64,000 nt of DNA, taken from positions 622,504 through 686,503 of the forward strand of contig NZ_LMRW01000001.1 in assembly GCF_001428255.1 (NCBI RefSeq), read 5' to 3'. The translations under genes were made by a program, and so were the position numbers. This document shows, piece after piece, positions 44,944 through 53,415 of this stretch (positions are counted from its first letter, which is position 1; each line of letters opens with the position of its first letter). The notes under the pieces are model-generated. The model was not told where the DNA came from and did no database searches. It saw only the letters and a list, made by a program, of their open reading frames with translations. This stretch comes from Agromyces sp. Soil535. Its GTDB lineage: Bacteria; Actinomycetota; Actinomycetes; Actinomycetales; Microbacteriaceae.

Positions 44944-45846
44944 TCATGAGGCGGCGGTCTTCTTCGCGGGGGCCTTCGTCTTCGCGCCCTCGCTCGAGCC
45001 CGGGCCGGCCTTCGCGGCGCCCGAGCCCGACTTCGTGCCCGCCTTCGCGGCATCCGCCCCGCCGCGCTTCGACGCGATCGACTGGCGCAGCGCCTCCATG
45101 AGGTCGATGACCTCACCGCCCTCCTCCTCCTCGGGCTGCTCGCCGAAGGTCGCGGCCGTGTCGATTGCGTCGCCCTGCTCGAGCTTGGCCTTGATGAGGG
45201 TGCGCAGCTCCTGCTGGTACTCGTCGACGAACTGCTCGGGCTCGAAGTCCGACACGAGGCTCTCGACGAGCTGCTTCGAGAGGTCGAGCTCCTTGGAGGA
45301 GATCTTCACGGGCTCGTCGAGCGAGGGGAACTCGGCGGCGCGCACCTCGTCGCTCCAGAGCAGCGTCTGGACCACGAGCACGTCGCCGTGCACGCGGAGC
45401 GCGGCCAGCCGTGTCTTCTGCCGCAGCGCCATCTGCACGATCGCCGTGCGGTCGGTCGACTCCAGCGTGCGCCGCAGCAGCACGTACGCCTTGTTCGACG
45501 CGGAGTCGGGCTCGAGGTAGTAGCTCCGGTCGAACATGATCGGGTCGATCTGCTCGTTCGGCACGAACTCGATCACCTCGATCTCGCGGCTGCGCTCGGC
45601 GGGCAACGACTTCAGGTCCTCGTCGGTGATGATCACCGTGCGCTCGCCGTCGTCGTAGGCCTTGTCGATGTTCTTGTAGTCGACGACCTTGCCGTCGATC
45701 TCGCAGACGCGTTGGTATCGGATGCGCCCGCCGTCCTCGTCGTGCACCTGATGCAGGGACACGTCGTGATCCTCGGTGGCGCTGTACAACTTGACGGGCA
45801 CATTGACCAAGCCGAATGTGACCGCCCCCTTCCAGACGGCTCGCAT
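44944..45846 (-). CDS. ku: Ku DNA end-binding protein (non-homologous end joining)
   Basis: 300 residues from MRAVWKGAVTFGLVNVPVKLY, the usual family opening; an upstream GTG at 45861 is less likely. The Ku core encircles double-strand ends: ATEDHDVSLHQVHDEDGGRIRY, EIEVIEFVPNEQIDPIMFDRSYYL, RTAIVQMALRQKTRLAALR. The C-terminal tail is Lys/Ala-rich, as in actinobacterial Ku proteins that recruit LigD and bind DNA. Its partner ligD is 3.6 kb away. A homodimer is expected. Confidence 0.93.
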   Translation of the reverse strand: MRAVWKGAVTFGLVNVPVKLYSATEDHDVSLHQVHDEDGGRIRYQRVCEIDGKVVDYKNIDKAYDDGERTVIITDEDLKSLPAERSREIEVIEFVPNEQIDPIMFDRSYYLEPDSASNKAYVLLRRTLESTDRTAIVQMALRQKTRLAALRVHGDVLVVQTLLWSDEVRAAEFPSLDEPVKISSKELDLSKQLVESLVSDFEPEQFVDEYQQELRTLIKAKLEQGDAIDTAATFGEQPEEEEGGEVIDLMEALRQSIASKRGGADAAKAGTKSGSGAAKAGPGSSEGAKTKAPAKKTAAS

Positions 45847-45864
45847 CACACCAGTACACACCCG

Positions 45865-45898
45865 CGGATGCCGCGAGCGGTACCCCTTGCGGCATCCG
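45865..45898. terminator. hairpin upstream of ku, downstream of a small minus-strand gene
   Basis: CGGATGCCGC and GCGGCATCCG pair perfectly over ten bases with a 14-base loop. It lies 48 bases beyond the stop of the 84-residue minus-strand gene and likely ends that transcript before ku. Confidence 0.6.
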
Positions 45899-45945
45899 TC
45901 CCGTTCACGCCACCGTCAAGCTTCCGGGTCTTCTGCACTCAGAGT

Positions 45946-46200
45946 TCAGTGCTCGTCTGAGCGGTCCCGTGTCTCATCGGTATAGCTGGGCCTGTGCCAG
46001 TGCAAGGCCTTCGCATCTTTCCACCGCTGACCGCGTTCGGCGGCTGCAGCGTCGTCCCCGTCGCGCTCGAGCGCCCCACCCTCGGAGTCCCACTCGGCAT
46101 CGGTGACGTCATCGACCTTGTCCTCTACTGCATCGACGACTCGGTCGGTCACGTTCTTCGTGCCCTGAGCGGCCTTCTTGATGCTCTCTCCTGCGGTCAT
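45946..46200 (-). CDS. small acidic hypothetical protein
   Basis: 84 residues beginning MTAGESIKKAAQGTKNVTDRV. The first half looks like an amphipathic helix with periodic Val/Asp (VVDAVEDKVDDVTDAEWD); the tail is His/Arg/Asp-rich. AGAGAGAAGG lies upstream of the ATG. It follows the 54-residue membrane protein gene in the same direction and may be co-transcribed. The pattern resembles small stress proteins of the CsbD or YtxH kind only loosely. Confidence 0.55.
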   Translation of the reverse strand: MTAGESIKKAAQGTKNVTDRVVDAVEDKVDDVTDAEWDSEGGALERDGDDAAAAERGQRWKDAKALHWHRPSYTDETRDRSDEH

Positions 46201-46242
46201 GATGACCTTCTCTCCACAACGCGGCCGGACGGGGCGGCCGCC

Positions 46243-46407
46243 TCAGTGCCGGGCGTCCACGGCACGCTGCCGAACGACTCCGAAAACGAGAGTGCCGATG
46301 AAGAGAACGATCCCGATCACACCAAGCCAGAGAAGGCCTTCAAAGACGAACCCAACGATCGACAACACCGCCCAGATCACCAGCAAGATGACGATCACCG
46401 CCCACAT
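46243..46407 (-). CDS. 54-residue membrane protein
   Basis: It starts MWAVIVILLVIWAVLSIVG and continues FVFEGLLWLGVIGIVLFIG, two hydrophobic helices joined by a short acidic turn, ending in the basic tail VVRQRAVDARH. GAGGGT precedes the ATG. It has the same length and LLWxG core as the small protein at 53109-53273. The codon-level composition is coding-like. Probably a small integral membrane protein; function unknown. Confidence 0.65.
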   Translation of the reverse strand: MWAVIVILLVIWAVLSIVGFVFEGLLWLGVIGIVLFIGTLVFGVVRQRAVDARH

Positions 46408-46480
46408 ACCCTCAGAATACGCTGTTGCACCGTTGCACCGTTGAACGAGTGGGACGGGAATGTGGTTCGTCCTGGGCTTC

Positions 46481-46633
46481 TTAGAGGCTCCGGATTGCCG
46501 ACTGGGCGGTGGCCGGTTGGGTGTTGCAGTCGTGGTAGGCGGCTTCGTGCTCGGCGGGTGGGATCATGCCGATCTCGCCGTGCAGGCGCCGGCTGTTGAA
46601 CCAATCGAAGTACTCCGCAGTCGCCAGCTCTAG
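46481..46633 (-). pseudogene. 3' remnant of an IS3-family transposase
   Basis: The last 50 residues of an integrase-type transposase remain: LATAEYFDWFNSRRLHGEIG followed by MIPPAEHEAAYH, the C-terminal end of IS3-group OrfB proteins. The DDE core is gone; the frame meets the end of the adjacent regulator gene 20 bases upstream. No terminal repeats were identified. It marks a past insertion and deletion beside the regulator. Confidence 0.8.
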
Positions 46634-46653
46634 ATCATCCCCACCAGTGCGGC

Positions 46654-47559
46654 TCAAACCCCGTCCGTCGCCTCCGTGGCAACGGGTGACGTGCGGGCGA
46701 CGTGATCGTCGGTCGCGGCCCAGTTGGCGAGCAGTTGCAGCCCGTCGTGCGAGGCCGACCCGGGTTCGGCGGTGTACGCGAGGAAGAGCAGTCCGCGCTC
46801 CGACGACAGCTCCATGGCCTCGTAGTTCAACTGGAGGTCGCCGACGACGGGATGGTGGATGCGCTTGAGTCCGGTGCGGTGCTCGCGGACGTCGTGCGAC
46901 GCCCACAACCTGCGGAACGCGTCGCTGCGGGTGGAGAGTTCGCCGACGAGGTCGCTGAGGGAGCGGTCGTACGGAGCGCGTCCCGCCTCGGTGCGCAGCA
47001 GCGCCACGGTCTGCTGCGCTGCGTCCTCCCAGTCGAGGTAGAAGTCCTTCGCGCGGGGGTCGAGGAACAGGAAGCGGCCGAAGTTCGCGGGCCGCTGCGG
47101 CTGGATGTACATCTCCGAGAAGAGCGCCATGCCGAGCCGGTTCGAGGCGATGATGTCGAGGCGCCCGTTCTGCACGATCGCGGGCACATGGGTCATCGCG
47201 TCGAGCAATTGCTGCACGCCGGGCCGAAGCTGCTTCTTCGGCGATGACCTCCGACGCTGCTGGGGCCGGATGCCCTCGTTGGCCGCCCGGACGAGGTCGT
47301 GGAGGTGCGTGCGCTCGGCGTCGTCGAGCTGGAGCGCGCGGCTGATGCCCTCGAGCACCGCCTCGGAGACCCCGATGGCATTGCCGCGTTCGAAGCGGAC
47401 GTAGTACTCGACGCTCATGCCGGCGAGCAACGCGACCTCCTCGCGGCGCAGGCCGGGCACGCGGCGACGACCGCCGAAGTTCGGCAGCCCCGCCTGATCG
47501 GGCGTGAGCCTGGCCCGCCGAGTGGTCAGGAACTCACGGATGTCGCGCTGAGTGTCCAT
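46654..47559 (-). CDS. XRE-type regulator with MmyB-like ligand domain
   Basis: 301 residues. The N-terminal helix-turn-helix (RRRVPGLRREEVALLAGMSVEYYVRFERG) is followed by the MmyB-like domain (AMTHVPAIVQNGRLDIIASNRLG, SEMYIQPQRPANFGRFLFLD, LVGELSTRSDAFRRLW, HHPVVGDLQLNYEAMELSSERGL). This group is typical of actinobacteria and often lies beside short-chain dehydrogenase genes; here one starts divergently 126 bases away. It probably senses a small hydrophobic ligand. A close paralog is at 62767-63732. Confidence 0.88.
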   Translation of the reverse strand: MDTQRDIREFLTTRRARLTPDQAGLPNFGGRRRVPGLRREEVALLAGMSVEYYVRFERGNAIGVSEAVLEGISRALQLDDAERTHLHDLVRAANEGIRPQQRRRSSPKKQLRPGVQQLLDAMTHVPAIVQNGRLDIIASNRLGMALFSEMYIQPQRPANFGRFLFLDPRAKDFYLDWEDAAQQTVALLRTEAGRAPYDRSLSDLVGELSTRSDAFRRLWASHDVREHRTGLKRIHHPVVGDLQLNYEAMELSSERGLLFLAYTAEPGSASHDGLQLLANWAATDDHVARTSPVATEATDGV

Positions 47560-47685
47560 GCCTCGACCCTACGACCGCGCGAGCAGGGTGAGGGGGTCCC
47601 TGCCATTAACCGTATAGAGCGGGTCTGCCTCGCCCCCGGGCACTGAGTTCAACTGGGACCACCTCAACGAAAGGCACACAGGAAC

Positions 47686-48537
47686 ATGACTGACAACAAG
47701 GTGTGGTTCGTCACCGGCGCCGGCCGTGGCATGGGCATCGACATCGCGAAGGCGGCACTCGCCGCCGGACACGCGGTCGTCGCGACCGGCCGCGACGCAG
47801 ACCGCGTCCGTAACGCCATCGGCGAGCACGACAACCTCCTCACCGTCGCGCTCGACATCACCGACCAGGATGCCGCCCACGCCGCCGCCGAGGCGGCCGT
47901 GGAGCGATTCGGTCGCATCGACGTGCTCGTCAACAACGCGGGCAACTTCTACGCCGGCTTCTTCGAGGAGATCAGCCCCGAGCAGTACCGCAGGCAGATG
48001 AAGACGAACTTCTTCGGCCCGCTCAACGTGACCCGGGCGATCCTGCCCGTGATGCGGAAGCAGCGCAGCGGCCACGTCATCACCATCAGCTCCACCGCCG
48101 GTCTCGTCGGCGTGGACTTCTGCTCCGCCTACTCCGCGTCGAAGTTCGCCCTCGAAGGATGGATGGAGTCGCTCCGTTCCGACATCGAGCCGTTCGGAAT
48201 CACGACGACCATCGTCGAGCCCGGATTCTTCCGCACCGAGCTCCTCGTCGAGGGTTCGTCGACGATCTGGCCCGAACTGTCGATCGAGGATTACGCCGAC
48301 CGCACGAAGGCGACCATCGAGGCATGGACGGGCATGAACGGCCAGCAGACGGGCGACCCGGCGAAGCTCGCGGCCGCCCTCGTCACCCTCTCCGACTCCG
48401 GGCAGCCGCCGCTGCGCTTCCTCGCAGGCGCCGACGCCATCGCGACCGCCGAGCAGAAGGCCAGGACCCTGCTCGAGCAGGCCGACGCCCACCGCGAGCT
48501 CTCCAGCTCGCTCCTTCATGACGACATCACCGTCTGA
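47686..48537 (+). CDS. short-chain dehydrogenase/reductase
   Basis: 283 residues. NAD(P) site VTGAGRGMGIDIAKAAL, NNAG at about residue 84, catalytic Ser in ISSTAG and Tyr/Lys in YSASK, then VEPGFFRTELL. A classical SDR reducing a carbonyl or oxidising an alcohol. Its start is preceded by AACGAAAGG. It is divergent from the MmyB-type regulator, which probably controls it and the next gene. Confidence 0.88.
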   Translation: MTDNKVWFVTGAGRGMGIDIAKAALAAGHAVVATGRDADRVRNAIGEHDNLLTVALDITDQDAAHAAAEAAVERFGRIDVLVNNAGNFYAGFFEEISPEQYRRQMKTNFFGPLNVTRAILPVMRKQRSGHVITISSTAGLVGVDFCSAYSASKFALEGWMESLRSDIEPFGITTTIVEPGFFRTELLVEGSSTIWPELSIEDYADRTKATIEAWTGMNGQQTGDPAKLAAALVTLSDSGQPPLRFLAGADAIATAEQKARTLLEQADAHRELSSSLLHDDITV

Positions 48538-48572
48538 CCGACGCCCCGCTTCGAACGAACAGGACCCATTCC

Positions 48573-49332
48573 GTGGATTCATCACTGAGCAACACCGTCG
48601 CCCTCGTCACCGGGGCGAGCAGCGGAATCGGTGCGGCCACCGCCCGCCGGCTCGCCGAGCACGGCGCATCCGTCGCCCTCGTGGCCCGCCGCCGCGACCG
48701 TCTCGAGGACCTTGCTACCGAGATCGAGGAGGCCGGCGGCACCGCGCTGGTCGTGGAAGTGGACATCACCGACCGCACCCAGGCCGAGGCGGCGGTGCAG
48801 AAGGTGGTCGAGCGATTCGGACGGCTGGACATCCTCGTCAACAACGCCGGCCTGATGCTCCTCGGCCCGGTCGTCGGCGCCGACGTCGAGGAGTGGGAGC
48901 GCATGATCGCCGTCAACGTGCGCGGCCTGCTCTCCACGACTCGCGCCGCCCTGCCGCACCTGCTCGAGGCCGCGGAGGAGGGGCCGCGCCGGGTCGCCGA
49001 CATCGTCAACATCAGCTCGATCGCCGGCCGATTCGCCTGGGGCGGCTACGGCGTCTACAACCTCACCAAGTTCGGCGTGAACGGGTTCACCGAATCGCTG
49101 CGCCAGGAAGTCACCCAGCGGCACGTGCGCGTGGGCGTCCTCGAGCGGCGTCGCGACCGAACTCGCCTCGCACAACCGGCCCGAGATCCAGAGCGAGATG
49201 ACCACTCCGTTCTACGAGCAGACCGAGGTCCTCGCCCCTGAGGACATCGCCGACGGGGTCGCCTACATGGTCACCCGCCCCCGGCACACCTCGATCGGCG
49301 AGTTGTGGATCATGCCCACCGACCAGGCCTGA
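48573..49332 (+). pseudogene. short-chain dehydrogenase with a frameshift near its C-terminus
   Basis: The frame is intact through ALVTGASSGIGAATARRL, NNAGLM, SSIAG and YNLTKFG, then shifts near 49143-49150. In the next frame the expected ending appears: ATELASHNRPEIQSEMTTPF and VTRPRHTSIGELWIMPTDQA before TGA. The junction CTCGAGCGGCGTCGC lacks two bases relative to the usual Glu-Pro-Gly codons (CTCGAGCCCGGCGTC). Repaired length would be about 253 residues. Either a recent mutation or an assembly error. Confidence 0.8.
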
Positions 49333-49370
49333 CCCTCCGGGCCGCCTGGACCCGGGCGTGACGCAGAGGT

Positions 49371-49404
49371 GCGGATGCCGCGAACGCTGGCTTGCGGCAT
49401 CCGC
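49371..49404. terminator. hairpin between the SDR and ligD
   Basis: GCGGATGCCGC and GCGGCATCCGC pair perfectly over 11 bases around a 12-base loop. It ends seven bases before the -10-like CAGGAT (49411-49416) of ligD, which is six bases from the ligD ATG. Confidence 0.7.
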
Positions 49405-49422
49405 ACCCGACAGGATGGGGGC

Positions 49423-51999
49423 ATGGCCGAGGGCGCGCGTCAGCTCGTCGAGGTCGACGGTCGACGGATGCGGCTGACGAATCTCGACAAGGTCATGTAT
49501 CCCGAGACGGGCATGACGAAGGGCGAGGTGATCTCCTACTACGCGGAGGTCGCTCCAGTGATGGTGCCGCTCGTCGCCGGCCGCCCGGTGACGCGCAAGC
49601 GCTGGGTGCACGGCGTGGGCACCCCGGATGCCCCGCAGTCGGCCTTCTTCGAGAAGAACTTCGAGCATGCGCCCGACTGGGTGCGCACCGCCGTCATCCG
49701 TCATTCCGACGGGCCGAAGACGTACCCGATCGCCGGGGACCGCGCCACTCTCGTGTGGCTCGCGCAGCTCGCCGCGCTCGAGCTCCACGTGCCGCAGTGG
49801 CGATTCGATGCTCGCGACGAACCTGGGAATCCCGACCGCATGGTCTTCGACCTCGACCCGGGCGAGGGGATGGGGCTGGCCGACTGCGCGGAGGTCGCGC
49901 GGCTCGTGCGCGACCTCGTCTCGGGCATGGGGCTCCGGGCGATGCCGGTCACGAGCGGGAGCAAGGGCATCCACCTCTACACGGCGCTGGACGGGCGCCA
50001 GACGTCCGACCAGGTGTCGCAGGTCGCGCACGAGCTCGCCCGCGCCCTCGAGGCCGACCACCCCCAGCTGGTCGTCTCGAGCATGCGCAAGACGCTCCGC
50101 GGGGGGCGTGTGCTCATCGACTGGAGCCAGAACAACTGCAAGAAGACCACGATCGCGCCGTACTCGCTGCGCGGTCGCTTCCGCCCCACGGTTGCGGCGC
50201 CTCGCACCTGGGCGGAGCTCGACGACCCCGACCTGCGCCACCTCGAGGCGGCCGAGGTGCTCGAGCGTGTGGCATCCGGCGACGACCCGCTCGCGGTGAT
50301 CACGGCGGCCTCGCACGACGGACCGCTCGCCGAGTACCTCTCGATGCGCAAGGGCGGCGTGACCCCCGAGCCCATGCCGTCGTCGAGCTGGGGTGCGCCG
50401 AGCACCGGGGACCTCCGCTTCGTGATCCAGGAGCACCATGCGCGCCGCCTCCACTACGACCTGCGGCTCGAACGCGATGGCGTGCTGAAGAGCTGGGCGG
50501 TGCCGAAGGGCGTGCCCGAGACCTCGGGCGTGAACCACCTGGCGGTGCAGACCGAGGACCACCCGATGGAGTACGCGACCTTCGAGGGCACGATCCCGGC
50601 GGGGGAGTACGGTGCCGGGTCGATGACGATCTGGGACGCCGGCACCTACGAGACCGAGAAGTGGCGCGACGACGAGATCATCATCGACGTCGACGGGCGC
50701 TCCGGCGGCCCACTCGGCGGTCGGGTGCGGCTTGCGCTCATCCGCACCGACGGGACGGGCGAGAAGAGCAGCTGGCTGCTGCACCGCATGAAGGACCAGC
50801 GGCCTGGGCACTGGAGCCCGTCGTCGAAGGCGCGGCACGCGACGGACGAGGCGACGGATGCCGCGGGCACGGATGCCGCGGACGACGACGATGCGGATCG
50901 AGGAGCGACGCGCGCAGACGATGCGGATCGAGGAGCGACGCGCGAAGCGCGACGCGTCTCGAGGCCCCCTGTCCCGGACGTTCTCGAGACGCCTCTTGCG
51001 GACGCTCCTCGACCGGCAGAGGGCGAGCACGGGGTCGAGCCGATCCTCGTGCGCCCGATGCTCGCCACGTCGGGCACCCTCGGCATGCTGGCAGGCGGGG
51101 AGTGGGCGCTCGAGTGGAAGTGGGACGGCATCCGCGTGCTCGCCCGCGCCGATGGCGGCGGCATCCGGCTGATGACACGCAGGGGCAATGACGTGACGGC
51201 CACGTATCCCGAGCTCGCGGGGCTGCCGCGGGTGCTGCGCGGCGACGCCCTCGTCGACGGCGAGATCGTGGCCCTCGACGAGCGCGGCCGACCGAGCTTC
51301 GAGGTGCTGCAGCAGCGGATGAACCTCACCCGCGTGCGCGAGATCGAGCGGCTCGCGGCATCCGTGCCCGTGCGGCTGCTGCTCTTCGACGTGCTCGAGA
51401 TCGCCGGCTCATCGGTGATGTCGGAGCCCTACCGGCAGCGGCGGGAACGGCTCGAACGGCTCGTGCGCCAGCGCGCCGGCGTGCCCGTGGAGCTGCCTGC
51501 CCAGGCGACGGGCGTCCCCGCCGAGGCGTTCGAGGAGAGCCGACGGCTCGGGCTCGAGGGGATCGTCGCGAAGCGGCCGGACTCGCCGTATCGCCCCGGA
51601 GTGCGGTCGGAGGACTGGGTGAAGCTCAAGCTCACGCGCACGCAGGAGGTGGTGATCGGCGGGTACCGCAAGGGCATCGGCACGCGCACGGGGCACATCC
51701 GCTCGCTTCTCGTGGGGATCCCGGGCGATCACGGCCTCGAGTACGCGGGCCGGGTCGGCAGCGGGTTCCGCGAGGTCGAGCTCGATCGCCTGATCGTCCG
51801 GCTCGACGGACTCGAGCAGCCCGATCCGCCGTTCGTGAGCGTGCCCGCCGCCGACGCGAAGGACGCGGTGTGGGTGAGGCCCGAGCTCGTGGGCGAGATC
51901 GAGTTCGGCGAGTGGACCCGCACGGGCGTGGCGCGGCATCCGAGGTGGCGGGGCCTGCGGCCCGACAAGGGGCCCGACGAGGTCGTGCGGGAGTCGTGA
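49423..51999 (+). CDS. ligD: multifunctional NHEJ DNA ligase LigD (polymerase, phosphoesterase, ligase)
   Basis: 858 residues in the mycobacterial order POL-PE-LIG. The primase-polymerase domain (about 10-290) has the metal pair in DLDPGEGMG and TSGSKGIHLY. The 3'-phosphoesterase domain begins near 330 (FVIQEHHARRLHYDLRLERD). A disordered Asp/Ala/Arg-rich linker covers about 467-540. The ligase domain has EWKWDGIR with nucleotidyl lysine K566 and later GLEGIVAKR and DWVKLKL. Works with Ku to fill in and seal broken ends. The linker DNA contains a 30-bp duplication and a REP-like inverted repeat. Likely leaderless. Confidence 0.95.
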   Translation: MAEGARQLVEVDGRRMRLTNLDKVMYPETGMTKGEVISYYAEVAPVMVPLVAGRPVTRKRWVHGVGTPDAPQSAFFEKNFEHAPDWVRTAVIRHSDGPKTYPIAGDRATLVWLAQLAALELHVPQWRFDARDEPGNPDRMVFDLDPGEGMGLADCAEVARLVRDLVSGMGLRAMPVTSGSKGIHLYTALDGRQTSDQVSQVAHELARALEADHPQLVVSSMRKTLRGGRVLIDWSQNNCKKTTIAPYSLRGRFRPTVAAPRTWAELDDPDLRHLEAAEVLERVASGDDPLAVITAASHDGPLAEYLSMRKGGVTPEPMPSSSWGAPSTGDLRFVIQEHHARRLHYDLRLERDGVLKSWAVPKGVPETSGVNHLAVQTEDHPMEYATFEGTIPAGEYGAGSMTIWDAGTYETEKWRDDEIIIDVDGRSGGPLGGRVRLALIRTDGTGEKSSWLLHRMKDQRPGHWSPSSKARHATDEATDAAGTDAADDDDADRGATRADDADRGATREARRVSRPPVPDVLETPLADAPRPAEGEHGVEPILVRPMLATSGTLGMLAGGEWALEWKWDGIRVLARADGGGIRLMTRRGNDVTATYPELAGLPRVLRGDALVDGEIVALDERGRPSFEVLQQRMNLTRVREIERLAASVPVRLLLFDVLEIAGSSVMSEPYRQRRERLERLVRQRAGVPVELPAQATGVPAEAFEESRRLGLEGIVAKRPDSPYRPGVRSEDWVKLKLTRTQEVVIGGYRKGIGTRTGHIRSLLVGIPGDHGLEYAGRVGSGFREVELDRLIVRLDGLEQPDPPFVSVPAADAKDAVWVRPELVGEIEFGEWTRTGVARHPRWRGLRPDKGPDEVVRES
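50887..51014. repeat. tandem 30-bp duplication and inverted-repeat element inside the ligD linker
   Basis: A 28-base word starting GACGATGCGGATCGAGGAGC occurs at 50887-50914 and 50917-50944. The second copy enters an inverted repeat whose arms (about 50926-50965 and 50982-51014) carry TCGAGGAGCG and GCGTCTCGAG, the same words as the intergenic element at 2278-2360. The reading frame is preserved, and the encoded residues form the interdomain linker. Confidence 0.7.
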
Positions 52000-52006
52000 T
52001 CCGGGG

Positions 52007-52891
52007 TCAGAGCCCGCGGCCGCCCGTCACCGGCAGCACGGCGCCCGACACGTACGAGGCGTCGTCCGACGCGAGGTACACGTACGCCCCCGCGAGCTCC
52101 GCAGGCTGTCCCGCCCGGCCCACCGGCGTGTTCCGCCCGAACTCGGGAACGTGGTCGGGCCATCCCGTCGACGGGATCAGCGGCGTCCAGATCGGGCCGG
52201 GCGCGACGGCGTTCACGCGGATGCCGCGTGGTCCGAGCTCCTCGGCGAGCGCCTTGGTGAACGCCACGAGCGCCGCCTTCGTCATCGCGTCGTCGACGAG
52301 TTCCGTCGACGGGTCGAAGCCCTGGATCGACGTCGTCGTGATGATGCTCGATCCGGCGTCCATGAGCGGCACAGCTGCGCGCGCGAGGAACACGGGCGCG
52401 AAGAGGTTCACGCGTACGACCGCCTCGAAGTCGTCCGTCGGGATCTCGTCGATCCCGCCGCGGTTGCGCTGGCGGGCGGCGTTGAGCACGAGCAGGTCGA
52501 GGCCGCCGAACGCCTGCTCGGTGTGCGCCACGAGGTCCTTGCAGTGCTGCTCGCTGCGCAGGTCGCCCGGTAGGAGCAGCGGGTCGCTGCCGGCGTCGGT
52601 GATCCACTTCCCCGTCTCCTCGGCATCGGCCTGCTCGCTCGGCAGGTAGGCGATGGCGACCCGTGCGCCCTCGCGGGCGAAGGCGATGGCCACGGCGCGG
52701 CCGATGCCCGAGTCCCCGCCCGTGATGAGCGCGCGCCGACCCTCGAGCCGGTGGTTGCCGCGGTAGCTCTGCTCGCCGTGATCGGGTTGCGGAATCATGG
52801 GGTCGGTCAGCCCTGGCGGACTCTGCTCCTGGCGCGGGAACGGATCCGTCGTGTGCTTCGTCGTCGGGTCGATGAGTTGTTCGTTGAGCAT
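52007..52891 (-). CDS. short-chain dehydrogenase-like protein lacking the catalytic tyrosine
   Basis: 294 residues from MLNEQLIDPTT, with GAAGGGGG ahead of the ATG. The N-terminal 45 residues (QSPPGLTDPMIPQPDHGEQS) and ALITGGDSGIGRAVAIAFARE place it in the YhdF/YghA group. The NNAG block reads LNAAR, the catalytic Ser is present in TTTSIQG, but the Tyr of YxxxK is D201 (LVDDAMTKAAL, K205 kept). It may be a non-catalytic or altered SDR. It converges with ligD, seven bases apart. Confidence 0.85.
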   Translation of the reverse strand: MLNEQLIDPTTKHTTDPFPRQEQSPPGLTDPMIPQPDHGEQSYRGNHRLEGRRALITGGDSGIGRAVAIAFAREGARVAIAYLPSEQADAEETGKWITDAGSDPLLLPGDLRSEQHCKDLVAHTEQAFGGLDLLVLNAARQRNRGGIDEIPTDDFEAVVRVNLFAPVFLARAAVPLMDAGSSIITTTSIQGFDPSTELVDDAMTKAALVAFTKALAEELGPRGIRVNAVAPGPIWTPLIPSTGWPDHVPEFGRNTPVGRAGQPAELAGAYVYLASDDASYVSGAVLPVTGGRGL

Positions 52892-52970
52892 CGGTCCCCC
52901 TTCGATCGCCACGCTACGCGGGCCCGTCGGGGGTCGCGCGGGGTTGACAAGTGGCGCTCGCGGGCGCGCA

Positions 52971-53003
52971 GCGGCATCCGCTGACAGGGCGGGCGGATGC
53001 CGC
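52971..53003. terminator. GCGGCATCCG/CGGATGCCGC hairpin
   Basis: Perfect 10-bp inverted repeat with a 13-base loop in the gap upstream of the SDR-like gene and the 54-residue protein gene. No gene ends here on either strand, so its role is unclear. Confidence 0.5.
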
Positions 53004-53029
53004 GTGCCCCACGCTCTCGCGGATCACCG

Positions 53030-53063
53030 CCCGGTTCGCGGGTAGCACGACCCGCGAACCGGG
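53030..53063. terminator. strong GC-rich hairpin
   Basis: CCCGGTTCGCGGGT and ACCCGCGAACCGGG pair perfectly over 14 bases around AGCACG, 45 bases before the small membrane protein gene. It may be a terminator or a leader structure. Confidence 0.5.
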
Positions 53064-53108
53064 GTCAACCCCTGCCGCCCGGCGTGGCTCGTCAATACCG
53101 TCGAGATC

Positions 53109-53273
53109 ATGAATATCCTCGTCGCCATCATCGCCGTCGTCGCCATCGTCCTGCTCATCACGGGCGGCGTCGTACCCACGCTGAACTTCCTGCTCTGGGT
53201 CGGAATCGCGTTGCTGGTCATCGCGGCCATCGTGTTCCTCGTGCGCTACCTCAGCGGGAGCCGCACGGTCTGA
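53109..53273 (+). CDS. 54-residue membrane protein
   Basis: It starts MNILVAIIAVVAIVLLITGG and continues VVPTLNFLLWVGIALLVIAA with a basic tail VRYLSGSRTV. Two membrane helices with a short turn. The same length and LLWxG signature as the protein at 46243-46407. Short hydrophobic proteins of this kind are frequent in Microbacteriaceae, but I cannot name a function. CAATAC lies 12 bases before the ATG; no ribosome site is clear. Confidence 0.65.
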   Translation: MNILVAIIAVVAIVLLITGGVVPTLNFLLWVGIALLVIAAIVFLVRYLSGSRTV

Positions 53274-53415
53274 CCTCGCGCGACGCAAAGTTCGGGAGCG
53301 GGCGGCCATCGGGTCGCCCGCTCCTTCCGTGTCAGCTGTGTCAGCGTCGGAACCCTGCGCTCCGTTCGTCCGAGGAATCCCGTCGGCGACGTACCCGGAG
53401 CCGTATGCTGATCGC

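Noticed and set aside
46490..46900. Complete IS3 element
   Set aside because: Only the C-terminal 50 residues of the transposase remain and no inverted terminal repeats were found.
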